Positions 9,941 to 18,462 of a stretch of 64,000 nt of DNA are shown here, piece by piece. A model generated the notes under the pieces. That model saw only the letters and a program-made list of their open reading frames with translations. It had not been told where the DNA came from and searched no databases. Position 1 is the first letter of the stretch. Every line of letters starts with the position of its first letter. Location of the stretch: contig NZ_CAMYIP010000079.1 of the NCBI RefSeq assembly GCF_947258525.1, positions 19,447-83,446 of the forward strand, written 5' to 3'. This stretch comes from an uncultured Eudoraea sp. (GTDB lineage Bacteria > Bacteroidota > Bacteroidia > Flavobacteriales > Flavobacteriaceae). Position numbers and translations under genes: made by a program.

Positions 9941-9969
9941 CAAAAATAGGTTATTTATACGTTTACCAA
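9941..9969 (-). promoter_or_regulatory. Promoter for the degenerate OmpA-like gene
   Basis: On the minus strand TTG (9969-9967), an 18-nt spacer and TATTTTTG (9948-9941) match the Bacteroidetes consensus TTG-N17-23-TAnnTTTG. The predicted transcript would have a leader of about 50 nt before the ATG at 9885. Confidence 0.6.
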
Positions 9970-10015
9970 TTTACCTCGGTCAACTAATTCTATATAATAT
10001 TTAACCAAATTCAAT

Positions 10016-11296
10016 TCAATCATCCATATTCAGGTAATCAAGGCTCATTTCAGCAAGTGTTTTTACACCCAAAATCAATCCGCTGTCATCAATTATAAAA
10101 TCTGGTGTATGATGCGGGAATGACTCAGTAGTACCAGCTGTCATCCCACCTAAAAAAAAGAAAAACCCGGGGACTTGTTCTTGAAAATAAGAAAAGTCTT
10201 CGGCGCCTGTAATAGCTTTTTGAATTTGAACATTTTCCATTCCACCAACGCGTTGCATGGTAGGTAACATTTTAACCACCAGATCCGGATCATTATTAGT
10301 TATGGCAGTCATTGTTTGAATGTCTATGGTAGCATCACCGCCATAGGCTTTCGCTATTGTAGGTACCATTTCCTCCATTCTTTGATTGATCATTTTTTGC
10401 ATGTCATAATCCAGGGTACGGATTGTACCTATAAGTTCGGCACTTTCCGGAATAATATTAAAACGAACCCCGCTCTTAATTTTGCCTACTGAAATTACAG
10501 CCGCTTCATTAGTAAGATCAGATTCCCTGCTTATGATTGTCTGTAATCCATCAATTATTTTGGCACTTATAAGAATGGGATCAACACCTAACCACGGCTG
10601 TGAACCATGACTTTGCTTTCCTTTTACATTGATTACAAAACGCTGTGCAGCAGCCATAGCGCCCCCTGATTTATAGCGAATGACACCTACCGGGATTTCA
10701 GATTTTATGTGTAATCCGAAAATTGCATCTACATCCGGAGCTTTTAACACACCTTCCTTAACCATCATAATTGCACCGCCTTCTTCCCCGGGAGGAGCTC
10801 CTTCCTCTGCGGGTTGAAAAATAAACTTTACCGTTCCCTTTATCTTGTCTTTATTTTTGGATAAAACCTCTGCCACGCCCATTAAAATAGCTGTGTGTGT
10901 ATCATGTCCGCAGGCATGCATAACTCCAACCTGCTCTCCGAGAAATTCGGCTGTAACTGTAGATTTAAATGCTAGATCATTACGCTCAGTCACCGGTAAG
11001 GCATCAATATCTGCCCTTAAGGCCACAACCTTACCTGGCTGATCTCCTTTCAGAATACCAACAACACCGGTATGAGCTACTCCGGTTTGCACAGCTATAC
11101 CTAATGATTTTAAATGTGCAGCTATCTTTTCAGCAGTCTTGAATTCCCGATTGGACAATTCCGGGTTTTGATGTATTTCTCTTCTCCACTTAACAACCTT
11201 TCCTTCAATAAGCTCATAATCATTAGATAAATCTGTTCCCTGAGCCAGAACTATTGTTCCGACAAGAAGAAAAAATATTGTAATTAACTTTTTCAT
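10016..11296 (-). CDS. Secreted M20 family amidohydrolase (N-acyl amino acid hydrolase type)
   Basis: Metal-dependent aminoacylase or carboxypeptidase of the M20D (hippurate hydrolase/IAA-amide hydrolase) type. A signal peptide (LITIFFLLVGTIVLAQG) sends it out of the cytosol, unlike many relatives. Metal-site motifs are present in order: LRADIDALPV (about 93-102), MHACGHDTHTA (about 126-136), PAEEGAPPGEEGG (about 162-174), GLHIKSEIPVG and the C-terminal GAEDFSYF. The dimerisation domain lies between (SHGSQPWLGVDPI). At 426 residues it is complete. It is 4 bp downstream of the DsrE-like gene, so they form an operon. The acyl substrate is not identifiable. Confidence 0.92.
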   Translation of the reverse strand: MKKLITIFFLLVGTIVLAQGTDLSNDYELIEGKVVKWRREIHQNPELSNREFKTAEKIAAHLKSLGIAVQTGVAHTGVVGILKGDQPGKVVALRADIDALPVTERNDLAFKSTVTAEFLGEQVGVMHACGHDTHTAILMGVAEVLSKNKDKIKGTVKFIFQPAEEGAPPGEEGGAIMMVKEGVLKAPDVDAIFGLHIKSEIPVGVIRYKSGGAMAAAQRFVINVKGKQSHGSQPWLGVDPILISAKIIDGLQTIISRESDLTNEAAVISVGKIKSGVRFNIIPESAELIGTIRTLDYDMQKMINQRMEEMVPTIAKAYGGDATIDIQTMTAITNNDPDLVVKMLPTMQRVGGMENVQIQKAITGAEDFSYFQEQVPGFFFFLGGMTAGTTESFPHHTPDFIIDDSGLILGVKTLAEMSLDYLNMDD

Positions 11297-11300
11297 AGTA

Positions 11301-11855
11301 TCAAAATTTTATTAGTTGAAAACCATCATCCTGAAGCTGAATTAATGCCGTCATAGCAGATAAAGCCAGCTCAACACCATCAATGGTCTCAGAAATAGGA
11401 ATATTGCGTGAAATTGAGGACTGACCACAAAATATAACCTCAGTGCCAGCATCCAAAAGATTTTGTAATAGCTCTTCATTGGGATTGTCAGTGTTGTACC
11501 GACTTCTATATTCAGAATTTTTCAGAAGGTCTTTTGAAGCTTTGTTGTGAACTACGAGGGCAACTTTGAGATTTGAATGAGGCACCCCACTCTGAGCGTG
11601 CATATTTAGAAAGCGAGCTGCAGTTTCAATACTTCTGTTTAATTTATCTGGTGATTCTGAAGTATTCATAACATCAAAAACCACCTTGTACTCTTTTGCA
11701 GGATTTGTTTTGAAATCGGGATTCTTTATTCGCCAAACTTCCCCATACCCCGTAATAATAGGTCCGGATTCTTTTATTTGAGATAGCAGTGGCGAAAATC
11801 CTAAATGAAGGATAGTGAAGAGACTAAAAAAAATAATTCTTAACATATGGTTCAA
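11301..11855 (-). CDS. Secreted DsrE/DsrF-like family protein
   Basis: Periplasmic-type DsrE-fold protein. An N-terminal hydrophobic signal (IIFFSLFTILHLGFSPLLSQ) precedes the domain. VVFDVMNTSESPDKLNRSIETAARFLNMHAQSGVPHSNLKVALVVHNKA and the cysteine-containing segment GTEVIFCGQSS match the stand-alone secreted DsrE-like proteins common in Bacteroidetes. The conserved Cys suggests a sulfur or redox role, but none is established for this group. It is the first gene of a two-gene unit with the M20 amidohydrolase, 4 bp apart; a functional link is only inferred from this. Confidence 0.82.
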   Translation of the reverse strand: MNHMLRIIFFSLFTILHLGFSPLLSQIKESGPIITGYGEVWRIKNPDFKTNPAKEYKVVFDVMNTSESPDKLNRSIETAARFLNMHAQSGVPHSNLKVALVVHNKASKDLLKNSEYRSRYNTDNPNEELLQNLLDAGTEVIFCGQSSISRNIPISETIDGVELALSAMTALIQLQDDGFQLIKF

Positions 11856-11974
11856 TAGAATTTCTAAATATATTCAAATTGTCTAAAATAAGAAGTCAAA
11901 GTTCATAAATAATGATACGTCACTTTTTCATGAGGTTAATTATGGCTAAATTCACATCATAAAATACTATTGGA

Positions 11975-14302
11975 TTGAAGACTTTTCTTGATGAATTAAA
12001 TGATGCTCAAAAAGGCCCTGTTTTACACAAGGAGGGACCCTTAATGGTTATTGCGGGTGCAGGCTCAGGTAAAACCAGGGTTCTTACCTATAGAATTGCT
12101 CATTTAATGAGGCAGGGTGTTGATCCTTTTAATATTCTGGCGCTTACATTTACAAACAAGGCTGCCAGGGAAATGAAAAAGCGAATTGCAAGTATTGTTG
12201 GGGGCTCTGAGGCCAAGAATTTATGGATGGGCACATTTCACTCCATTTTTGCACGTTTGCTTCGGTTTGATGGCGATAAATTGGGCTACCCAAGTAACTA
12301 CACCATTTATGATACGCAAGATTCACAGCGTTTAATTTCATCTATAATTAAAGAGATGGGATTAGATAAGGATATTTATAAATACAAACAGATTCAAAAT
12401 CGTATTTCATCCTATAAAAACAGTTTGATTACCGTAAAGGCCTATTTCCAGAATCCTGAATTAATTGAGGCGGATGCCATGGCTAAGAGGCCCAGGTTGG
12501 GAGATATATACCAAAACTATGTGGACCGTTGTTTTAAAGCGGGCGCAATGGATTTTGATGATTTACTTTTACGAACTAATGAATTATTGAGCCGATTTCC
12601 GGAAGTTTTAATGAAATATCAGGAGCGATTCCGATATATCCTGGTAGATGAGTATCAGGATACAAACCACTCGCAGTATTTGATTGTTAAAGCCCTGGCC
12701 GATCGGTTTCAAAATATTTGTGTTGTTGGTGATGATGCCCAGAGCATTTACTCTTTCAGAGGCGCAAACATCACAAATATCCTAAACTTTCAGAGAGATT
12801 ATGACGATGTTGCAGTTTATAGGTTAGAGCAAAATTATCGGTCAACCAAGAATATAGTCAATGCTGCAAATTCTATTATTGCAAACAATAAGAATCAACT
12901 GGAAAAAGTAGTATGGACGGCAAATGATGAGGGCACAAAAATAAAACTTCACAGAAGCATCACTGATGCTGAGGAAGGAAGATATGTGGCAGGTTCAATT
13001 TTTGAAAACAAAATGCAAAACCAGCGTTTAAATAGCGATTTTGCAGTACTCTATCGAACAAACTCACAATCGCGTGGCATAGAGGATGCATTACGTAAAA
13101 GAGATATTCCGTACAGGATTTATGGGGGTCTTTCCTTTTATCAACGAAAAGAAATCAAGGACTTGTTATCATACCTTAGGCTTGTAATCAATCCAAAGGA
13201 TGAAGAAGCTTTAAAAAGAGTTATAAATTTCCCCACACGCGGAATTGGGCAAACTACAGTAGATAGGCTTACAGTTGCGGCAAACCATTACTCAAAATCC
13301 ATATTTGAAGTAATGGAGAATTTAGATAAAATTGATCTAAAAATAAACGCAGGCACTAAAAGAAAACTCGAAGATTTTACGAATATGATTAAGAGTTTTC
13401 AAATAATGAATGAGAGTGCAGATGCTTTTACTTTGGCCGAGCATGTGGCCAGAAAAACAGGGATACTCCTGGAGTTCAAGAAAGATGGTACCCCGGAAGG
13501 GATTGCCCGAATGGAGAATATTGAAGAACTATTAAATGGTATCAAAGACTTTGTGGAAGGACAAAAGGAACTGGCAGATGCAAAAGGAGATTTAACTGAG
13601 TTTCTGGAGGATGTAGCACTGGCCACAGATTTGGATAAAGACACGGGTGATGATGATCGGGTAGCCTTAATGACCATTCACCTTGCCAAAGGTTTGGAGT
13701 TTCCTTTTGTTTATATAGTGGGGATGGAAGAGGATCTTTTCCCATCTGCAATGAGCATGAATACAAGAAGTGAATTGGAAGAGGAACGCAGGTTATTTTA
13801 TGTTGCTTTAACCCGAGCTGAGGAGCAGGCTTATTTAACCTACACGCAAAACAGATATCGTTGGGGTAAATTAATTGATGCCGAACCCAGTCGTTTCATT
13901 GAAGAAATTGAGGATAGATTTATAGAGAACCTTACTCCAGTAGATACTTATCAATATAAGCCCTTAATCAATACCGATATTTTTGGAGATATTGACAAGT
14001 CGAAACTTCGAAAGAAGAAACCGGAAAATGGTGTCCCGCCCGGGATTAGAAAACCTAACGAAAATCAATTAAGAAGACTAAGAAAACTTAAACCAGAATT
14101 AGCCAAACCTATCGGAAATAGTAATCCTATTGATCCAAATCTATCAGAAGGCGCTTTGGTAAATCATACACGTTTTGGCCGTGGCAAAGTATTGCGAATT
14201 GAAGGAGCAGGCAACGACAAGAAGGCAGAAATAAAATTTGAAAAAGGAGATGTAAAAAAGTTGCTACTTCGATTTGCAAAACTTGAAATAATTGATGATT
14301 AG
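11975..14302 (+). CDS. UvrD/PcrA-type superfamily 1A DNA helicase
   Basis: ATP-dependent 3'-5' helicase acting in excision repair and in clearing recombination intermediates or stalled transcription. Motifs: Walker A GAGSGKT (28-34), Ia TFTNKAAREMKKR, II VDEYQDTN, III GDDAQSIYSFRGA, IV LEQNYRSTKNI, V/VI LMTIHLAKGLEFPFVYIVGMEEDLFP and RRLFYVALTRAEE. The C-terminal tail with VNHTRFGRGKVLRIEG (about 722-737) is the PcrA-type RNA-polymerase-interacting tudor-like module. At 775 residues it is complete. The start is TTG (11975); no in-frame ATG exists upstream before the stop, and the TTG gives the expected N-terminus. Confidence 0.95.
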   Translation: MKTFLDELNDAQKGPVLHKEGPLMVIAGAGSGKTRVLTYRIAHLMRQGVDPFNILALTFTNKAAREMKKRIASIVGGSEAKNLWMGTFHSIFARLLRFDGDKLGYPSNYTIYDTQDSQRLISSIIKEMGLDKDIYKYKQIQNRISSYKNSLITVKAYFQNPELIEADAMAKRPRLGDIYQNYVDRCFKAGAMDFDDLLLRTNELLSRFPEVLMKYQERFRYILVDEYQDTNHSQYLIVKALADRFQNICVVGDDAQSIYSFRGANITNILNFQRDYDDVAVYRLEQNYRSTKNIVNAANSIIANNKNQLEKVVWTANDEGTKIKLHRSITDAEEGRYVAGSIFENKMQNQRLNSDFAVLYRTNSQSRGIEDALRKRDIPYRIYGGLSFYQRKEIKDLLSYLRLVINPKDEEALKRVINFPTRGIGQTTVDRLTVAANHYSKSIFEVMENLDKIDLKINAGTKRKLEDFTNMIKSFQIMNESADAFTLAEHVARKTGILLEFKKDGTPEGIARMENIEELLNGIKDFVEGQKELADAKGDLTEFLEDVALATDLDKDTGDDDRVALMTIHLAKGLEFPFVYIVGMEEDLFPSAMSMNTRSELEEERRLFYVALTRAEEQAYLTYTQNRYRWGKLIDAEPSRFIEEIEDRFIENLTPVDTYQYKPLINTDIFGDIDKSKLRKKKPENGVPPGIRKPNENQLRRLRKLKPELAKPIGNSNPIDPNLSEGALVNHTRFGRGKVLRIEGAGNDKKAEIKFEKGDVKKLLLRFAKLEIIDD

Positions 14303-14358
14303 TTAAGGCACATTTATTTATCACTTTGAAGGGAGGATTTGTCCAATCGAAGATATAA

Positions 14359-14391
14359 TTGCCATGGCATAATTATTTCATATTATATTTG
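14359..14391 (+). promoter_or_regulatory. Promoter for the GH16 lipoprotein gene
   Basis: TTG (14359-14361), a 22-nt spacer and TATATTTG (14384-14391) match the Bacteroidetes consensus. Transcription would start near 14397, downstream of the TTG that the ORF track uses as start (14394). This favours the ATG at 14418. Confidence 0.6.
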
Positions 14392-14417
14392 GATTGTATA
14401 TTAAATTAATTTGCGCA

Positions 14418-15293
14418 ATGTATAAGAAGATCATAATCATATTTTTGGTGTTACTAATAGGATGCAGTAAGAGTAGTCCGCAAGAAGCAGATCAGGGAGA
14501 GGTATCCGGACCTATAGATATTGGTGACGTACAGGATGTTAATGCACCTGACTATTGGGATAAGGCAGTTTTGGTTTGGCAGGACGAATTTGATGGTGAT
14601 TCGTTATCCGAAGAGAATTGGGTTTCCGAGACGGGGGCCACTGGTTGGGGCAATAATGAACTTCAGAATTATACTGAAGACGAAAATGTGCTGGTAAGCG
14701 ACGGAACCCTAAAAATAATAGCAAAGAAAATAGAATTGGGCCCTGGAACTGTTGGTTATACTTCTGCAAGATTAAACAGTACCTCCAGCTTTAAATATGG
14801 CAGAATGGAGATTAGGGCAAAAATACCAGATCATATAGGCAATGGTTTATGGCCGGCACTATGGATGCTGGGTTCAAACATTCAAACAGCGGGATGGCCG
14901 GCATGTGGTGAAATAGATATCATGGAGTACGTAAGTTTTGAGCCCAATCGAGTTCATTTTTCCATTCACAGTGTTGCCAACAATCACAAAGATGGAACCC
15001 AGGTAACTTCCGGTCCGGTTTTATTGGAAACTATAGAAGAAGAATTTCATAATTATGGAATTCTATGGACAGACAAATACCTTAAATTTTACATAGACGA
15101 TATAGACAATATTAAACTTCTATTTCCTCGCCCAGCTGTTACAAATGCAGAGAATTGGCCTTTTTCAGGATCATTCTACTTTTTAATGAACATTGCTGTT
15201 GGAGGTGATTGGGGAGGATTAGAAGGTGTTGATAATAACATTTTTCCGGCAATTATGGAGGTCGATTATGTAAGGGTTTATCAGGTTAAATAA
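14418..15293 (+). CDS. GH16 family beta-glucanase (laminarinase-like) lipoprotein
   Basis: Endo-acting retaining glycoside hydrolase, most likely cleaving beta-1,3(1,4)-glucans such as laminarin. The protein of 291 residues has a lipoprotein signal (IIIIFLVLLIGCSKSS; lipid Cys16), a linker, and one GH16 domain. The catalytic motif GEIDIMEYV is at about 164-172 (nucleophile Glu165, acid/base Glu170). Flanking motifs W.DEFDG, TGWGNNELQNYT and PALWMLG fit GH16 subfamily 3. No carbohydrate-binding module or SusCD pair is adjacent, so it is not part of a visible polysaccharide locus. I use the ATG at 14418, not the TTG at 14394, because of the promoter position and the signal peptide. Confidence 0.93.
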   Translation: MYKKIIIIFLVLLIGCSKSSPQEADQGEVSGPIDIGDVQDVNAPDYWDKAVLVWQDEFDGDSLSEENWVSETGATGWGNNELQNYTEDENVLVSDGTLKIIAKKIELGPGTVGYTSARLNSTSSFKYGRMEIRAKIPDHIGNGLWPALWMLGSNIQTAGWPACGEIDIMEYVSFEPNRVHFSIHSVANNHKDGTQVTSGPVLLETIEEEFHNYGILWTDKYLKFYIDDIDNIKLLFPRPAVTNAENWPFSGSFYFLMNIAVGGDWGGLEGVDNNIFPAIMEVDYVRVYQVK

Positions 15294-15352
15294 AAATCCC
15301 ATTTGTTATCTGCAAAGAATAATTATGATTCCTCCAAATATTCAATAAGAAA

Positions 15353-15973
15353 ATGGCCGAATTCATTAAGATTTATGAGCAGAATCCTAATCCAAAAGAA
15401 ATAGACAAGGTTGTATCTATCCTGCAAAAAGGGGGATTAATTATATACCCAACAGATACAGTTTATGGCCTGGGTTGCGATATTACCAATACAAAGGCCA
15501 TGGAAAAAATTGCCCGAATAAAGGGAATTAAACTCGAAAAGGCTTACTGGTCATTTGTTTGTGCAGATCTCAGCAATCTTTCAGATTACGTCCGGCAACT
15601 AGACACACCTACATTTAAGATTCTTAAAAGAGCCCTTCCCGGGCCTTACACTTTTGTGTTACCAGGGAGTAGTAAATTACCTAAGGTATTTAAGAAAAGA
15701 AAGACTGTAGGAATAAGGGTTCCGGATAATAATATTGCAAGGGCTCTTGTAAAAGGCCTGGGCAATCCCATTATATCTACGTCTATTAGAGATGAAGATG
15801 AGCTGTTGGAATATACTACAGACCCTGAATTGATCTTTGAAAAATGGCATAATTTGGTAGATGTAGTTGTTGACGGGGGGTATGGAGGCAATTTGGGCTC
15901 CACAGTTATAGATCTGTCGGGAGATGAACCAGAAGTACTTCGGACGGGGAAAGGAGATCCGGATATTGTATAA
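15353..15973 (+). CDS. Sua5/YciO/YrdC family protein, YciO subgroup
   Basis: Member of the family whose best-known members make threonylcarbamoyl-AMP for the t6A37 modification of tRNA. The 206 residues show the P-loop-like KGGLIIYPTDTVYGLGCDI (about 27-45), RIKGIK, LPGPYTFVLPG and IISTSIR. Both the length and the pattern IKLEKAYWSFVCADLSNLSDY resemble E. coli YciO rather than TsaC: the usual KxRxxxKP signature of TsaC is missing. A t6A role is therefore uncertain, and a true TsaC may be elsewhere. It converges on the OmpA lipoprotein gene with a shared terminator. Confidence 0.88.
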   Translation: MAEFIKIYEQNPNPKEIDKVVSILQKGGLIIYPTDTVYGLGCDITNTKAMEKIARIKGIKLEKAYWSFVCADLSNLSDYVRQLDTPTFKILKRALPGPYTFVLPGSSKLPKVFKKRKTVGIRVPDNNIARALVKGLGNPIISTSIRDEDELLEYTTDPELIFEKWHNLVDVVVDGGYGGNLGSTVIDLSGDEPEVLRTGKGDPDIV

Positions 15974-15974
15974 T

Positions 15975-16007
15975 AAAAAAACCGCGGTTATTGACCGCGG
16001 TTTTTTT
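15975..16007. terminator. Bidirectional intrinsic terminator
   Basis: AAAAAA-ACCGCGGT-TATTG-ACCGCGGT-TTTTTT is a perfect GC-rich 8-bp stem extended by A/T tracts on each side. It separates the convergent yciO-like and OmpA genes and would work in both directions. Confidence 0.93.
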
Positions 16008-16022
16008 AAGATTATTCAAAGA

Positions 16023-16874
16023 TTAGTCGTTAATGGCAGGATCTTTCATGCCTTCTTCGATCATGCTATAGAACTGATCAAGTTTGGGAAGAACAACGAT
16101 TCTCGTCCTTCTGTTCTTAGCCTTATTAGTTGGAGAAAGTGGAATATACTCTGATCTACCTGCAGCCGTCATTCTCTTCGGATCTACACCATAATCGTTC
16201 TGTAATACACGCACAACGGCAGTTGATCTTTTAACACTCAAATCCCAGTTGTCTAACAGAATACCTTTTCTGTAAGGAACATCATCAGTATGTCCTTCTA
16301 CCATAAATTCAAAGTCAGGTTTGTTGTTAACAACCTTAGCAACTTTGCCTAAGACTTCTTTAGCTCTTGAAGTAAGATTATAACTTCCACTGCTGAATAA
16401 TAATTTGTCAGATATTGAAACAAAAACTACACCCTTCTCAACACTGATTTCTATATCTTCATCATCCAGATTTCCAAGTACTCCTTTTAAACTTTGAACC
16501 AATGCCAGATTAACAGAATCTCTCCTGGTAATGGCGTTCTGCAGCTTACGTATAGTAAGATCTTTTTCCTGAAGGCTTTCCAAAGACTTCTCAAGGTTTT
16601 CTGCACCCTTTGTTGTCAGGGTTGTTAAGTTACCCATATTGTTAATTAGCTCCTGATTGTTTGCTTTCAGAAATGCATTTTGATCTTCTAAAGTTTGTAA
16701 TCTTGCATCTGCAGTTGCCTTTTCTTCAAGACAAGAGTTCAATTTAACTGTTGCAGAGTTTAACAGATCCTGTGTTTCTTTTTGTTTGGTTTCTAGTTCT
16801 GCATATTTCTTTTGCGATACGCAAGAGGATAAAAGAACCGCCATTCCTAAAAAGCCTAGAATAAGTTTTTTCAT
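16023..16874 (-). CDS. OmpA family lipoprotein with coiled coil (peptidoglycan-binding)
   Basis: Outer-membrane-anchored lipoprotein that tethers to the cell wall. Lipobox AVLLSSC gives lipid Cys18. Residues about 20-120 are coiled coil. The C-terminal OmpA/MotB domain has FMVEGHTDDVPY, WDLSVKRSTAVVRVLQ, GVDPKRMTAAGRSEY and NKAKNRRTRIVVLPK, keeping the Asp and Arg that hold diaminopimelate. At 283 residues it is typical of flavobacterial OmpA lipoproteins. The sequence at 9112-9885 appears to be a diverged paralogue. It lies alone between a bidirectional terminator and the upstream glycosyltransferase gene. Confidence 0.92.
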   Translation of the reverse strand: MKKLILGFLGMAVLLSSCVSQKKYAELETKQKETQDLLNSATVKLNSCLEEKATADARLQTLEDQNAFLKANNQELINNMGNLTTLTTKGAENLEKSLESLQEKDLTIRKLQNAITRRDSVNLALVQSLKGVLGNLDDEDIEISVEKGVVFVSISDKLLFSSGSYNLTSRAKEVLGKVAKVVNNKPDFEFMVEGHTDDVPYRKGILLDNWDLSVKRSTAVVRVLQNDYGVDPKRMTAAGRSEYIPLSPTNKAKNRRTRIVVLPKLDQFYSMIEEGMKDPAIND

Positions 16875-16975
16875 AATAATGTTTATATAAATTAATTATT
16901 TGTTTGTTTAAATCATCTATCACCTAATACAAGGTAAAATTATAACATTTGCTTTCCTTTAATTTTCAAAATTAG

Positions 16976-17977
16976 TTAATCTTTTACTAAAATGTTAAAA
17001 TTCCTTATATGATCTACGAAATAGGACCATACTATGGATTTTGTTACGTAGTACATTATGATAAAATTGGCTTTTTCCCTTTTCCTGTACATTTTACCAA
17101 AATGCCTGTAATAACTTAAATGGGCCCTTATTACTGCCAGACAGTGAGCAGGTTTAAGCTGTAAAATAAATCGAATAGCCGCAATGCCGTCCAAAAGAAG
17201 ACGCACAAAAATTATGGGAAATGCTTTTTTGCGGGGAAGATTTTTAGTTATTGAGTAAAGAGAGTTTCTAAAATTTAAATAGGTTTTTTTTGGGTTCATA
17301 TTACTAAGTGTTGAACCTCCCAGATGGTAAACATGAGATGCTCCAACATAGTAAATCTTTAGTCCTTTATTTTGAGCCCGCCAACATAGATCAACCTCTT
17401 CCTGATGAGCAAAATAATCCTCATCAAATCCGCCCAGGCTATGGAATACTTCACTTTTAATGAACATACAGGCACCTGTTGCCCAGAAAATTTCTCTGGT
17501 ATCATCATACTGTCCTTCGTCTTTCTCAATGGCCTGAAAAATACGACCCCTGCAGAATGGGTATCCAAACTGATCTAAAAATCCACCGCAAGCTCCGGCA
17601 TATTCAAAGTATTCCTTGCGTAATAGGTCAAGAATTTTAGGCTGAATTATGGAAGCCTCGGGAAGCTTTAGAAATGCTTCTTTTATGGGTTCCAACCAAC
17701 CGGGTGTAACTTGCACATCTGAATTTAAAAGACAATAAATATCCGCATCAACATTTTTTAAAGCATCGTTGTAGCCTTTTGCAAATCCATAATTAGAACT
17801 ATTTTGAAGCAATTTTACGTTGGGAAAGTTCTCCTGTACAAAAGCCACAGAACCGTCCGTAGAGGCGTTATCAGCTACATATATGTCTGCGTCACCGGAA
17901 TATTTCACCACAAGCGGCAAGTATCTCTCCAGGAGGGCTTCTCCATTCCAATTAAGTATTACGATTGCAAATTTCAA
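16976..17977 (-). CDS. Family 2 glycosyltransferase (WbbL/rhamnosyltransferase-like)
   Basis: Inverting GT-A sugar transferase, probably for cell-surface glycans. The N-terminus has VILNWNGEALLERYLPL and the nucleotide-binding VADNASTDGS (about 33-42). LLNSDVQVTPGWLEP supplies the metal-binding NSD in place of DxD, and GGFDEDYFAHQEEVDLCWR holds the conserved ED and W of the WbbL group. The C-terminal third is hydrophobic and basic (about 240-333), suggesting membrane association. It starts 12 bp after the HsdR-N-type gene, so they are likely cotranscribed. The sugar donor and acceptor cannot be read from sequence. Confidence 0.9.
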   Translation of the reverse strand: MKFAIVILNWNGEALLERYLPLVVKYSGDADIYVADNASTDGSVAFVQENFPNVKLLQNSSNYGFAKGYNDALKNVDADIYCLLNSDVQVTPGWLEPIKEAFLKLPEASIIQPKILDLLRKEYFEYAGACGGFLDQFGYPFCRGRIFQAIEKDEGQYDDTREIFWATGACMFIKSEVFHSLGGFDEDYFAHQEEVDLCWRAQNKGLKIYYVGASHVYHLGGSTLSNMNPKKTYLNFRNSLYSITKNLPRKKAFPIIFVRLLLDGIAAIRFILQLKPAHCLAVIRAHLSYYRHFGKMYRKREKANFIIMYYVTKSIVWSYFVDHIRNFNILVKD

Positions 17978-17989
17978 AACGGTAGCAAA

Positions 17990-18436
17990 TTAACGGCTAA
18001 ATTCAGGAATTTGCCTTAAAAAATAATATTTTTCTTGCTCATAGTTCATTTTGCAATAGAAATGATCCAAACCATTGGTCACCATAAGGTATTCTGCCTG
18101 CATTTTTAAATTATAACGTGCAATCTGATCAAAAACAGCTTGTGAGATTGTGATATTCGGTGATTTGCATTCAACCAAAATGTGGATGCTGCCATCGGTG
18201 TTGAAAACTACTATATCATATCTTTTTCTCAAACCATTTAATGACAAGGTTTTCTCAACATTAATTAAAGAGACCGGATATTTCTTATCTGTATTAAGAA
18301 AATGAATTACATGCTGTCGAACCCATTCTTCGGGCTGCAGGCTTACAAACTTTTTGCGTATAATATCAAAAATCTGCTGCTTATTTTCGCTACTTTTGAA
18401 TCTGAACCGGTAGCGAGGAAAGTTGAGAGATAACAT
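17990..18436 (-). CDS. Stand-alone HsdR-N-type (PD-(D/E)XK fold) protein
   Basis: A 148-residue protein matching the N-terminal nuclease-like domain of type I restriction R subunits. The pattern RYDIVVFNTDGSIHILVECKSP (about 72-93) supplies the D...ExK core of the PD-(D/E)XK fold. No helicase, methylase or specificity genes are nearby, so it is not a restriction system. It sits between holA (divergent, 26 bp) and a glycosyltransferase (12 bp downstream). A DNA or RNA processing role is possible. The core residues D, E and K are all present, so it could be catalytically active. Function unknown. Confidence 0.85.
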   Translation of the reverse strand: MLSLNFPRYRFRFKSSENKQQIFDIIRKKFVSLQPEEWVRQHVIHFLNTDKKYPVSLINVEKTLSLNGLRKRYDIVVFNTDGSIHILVECKSPNITISQAVFDQIARYNLKMQAEYLMVTNGLDHFYCKMNYEQEKYYFLRQIPEFSR

Positions 18437-18462
18437 AAAACAAATTTGGTAATTTTTTTTGG

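Noticed and set aside
14394-14417. TTG start of the GH16 gene given by the ORF track
   Set aside because: It overlaps the predicted promoter/transcription start; the ATG at 14418 begins a proper lipoprotein signal.
17990-18436. Type I restriction-modification system suggested by the HsdR-N match
   Set aside because: No HsdM, HsdS or helicase part is present; it is a single small protein.
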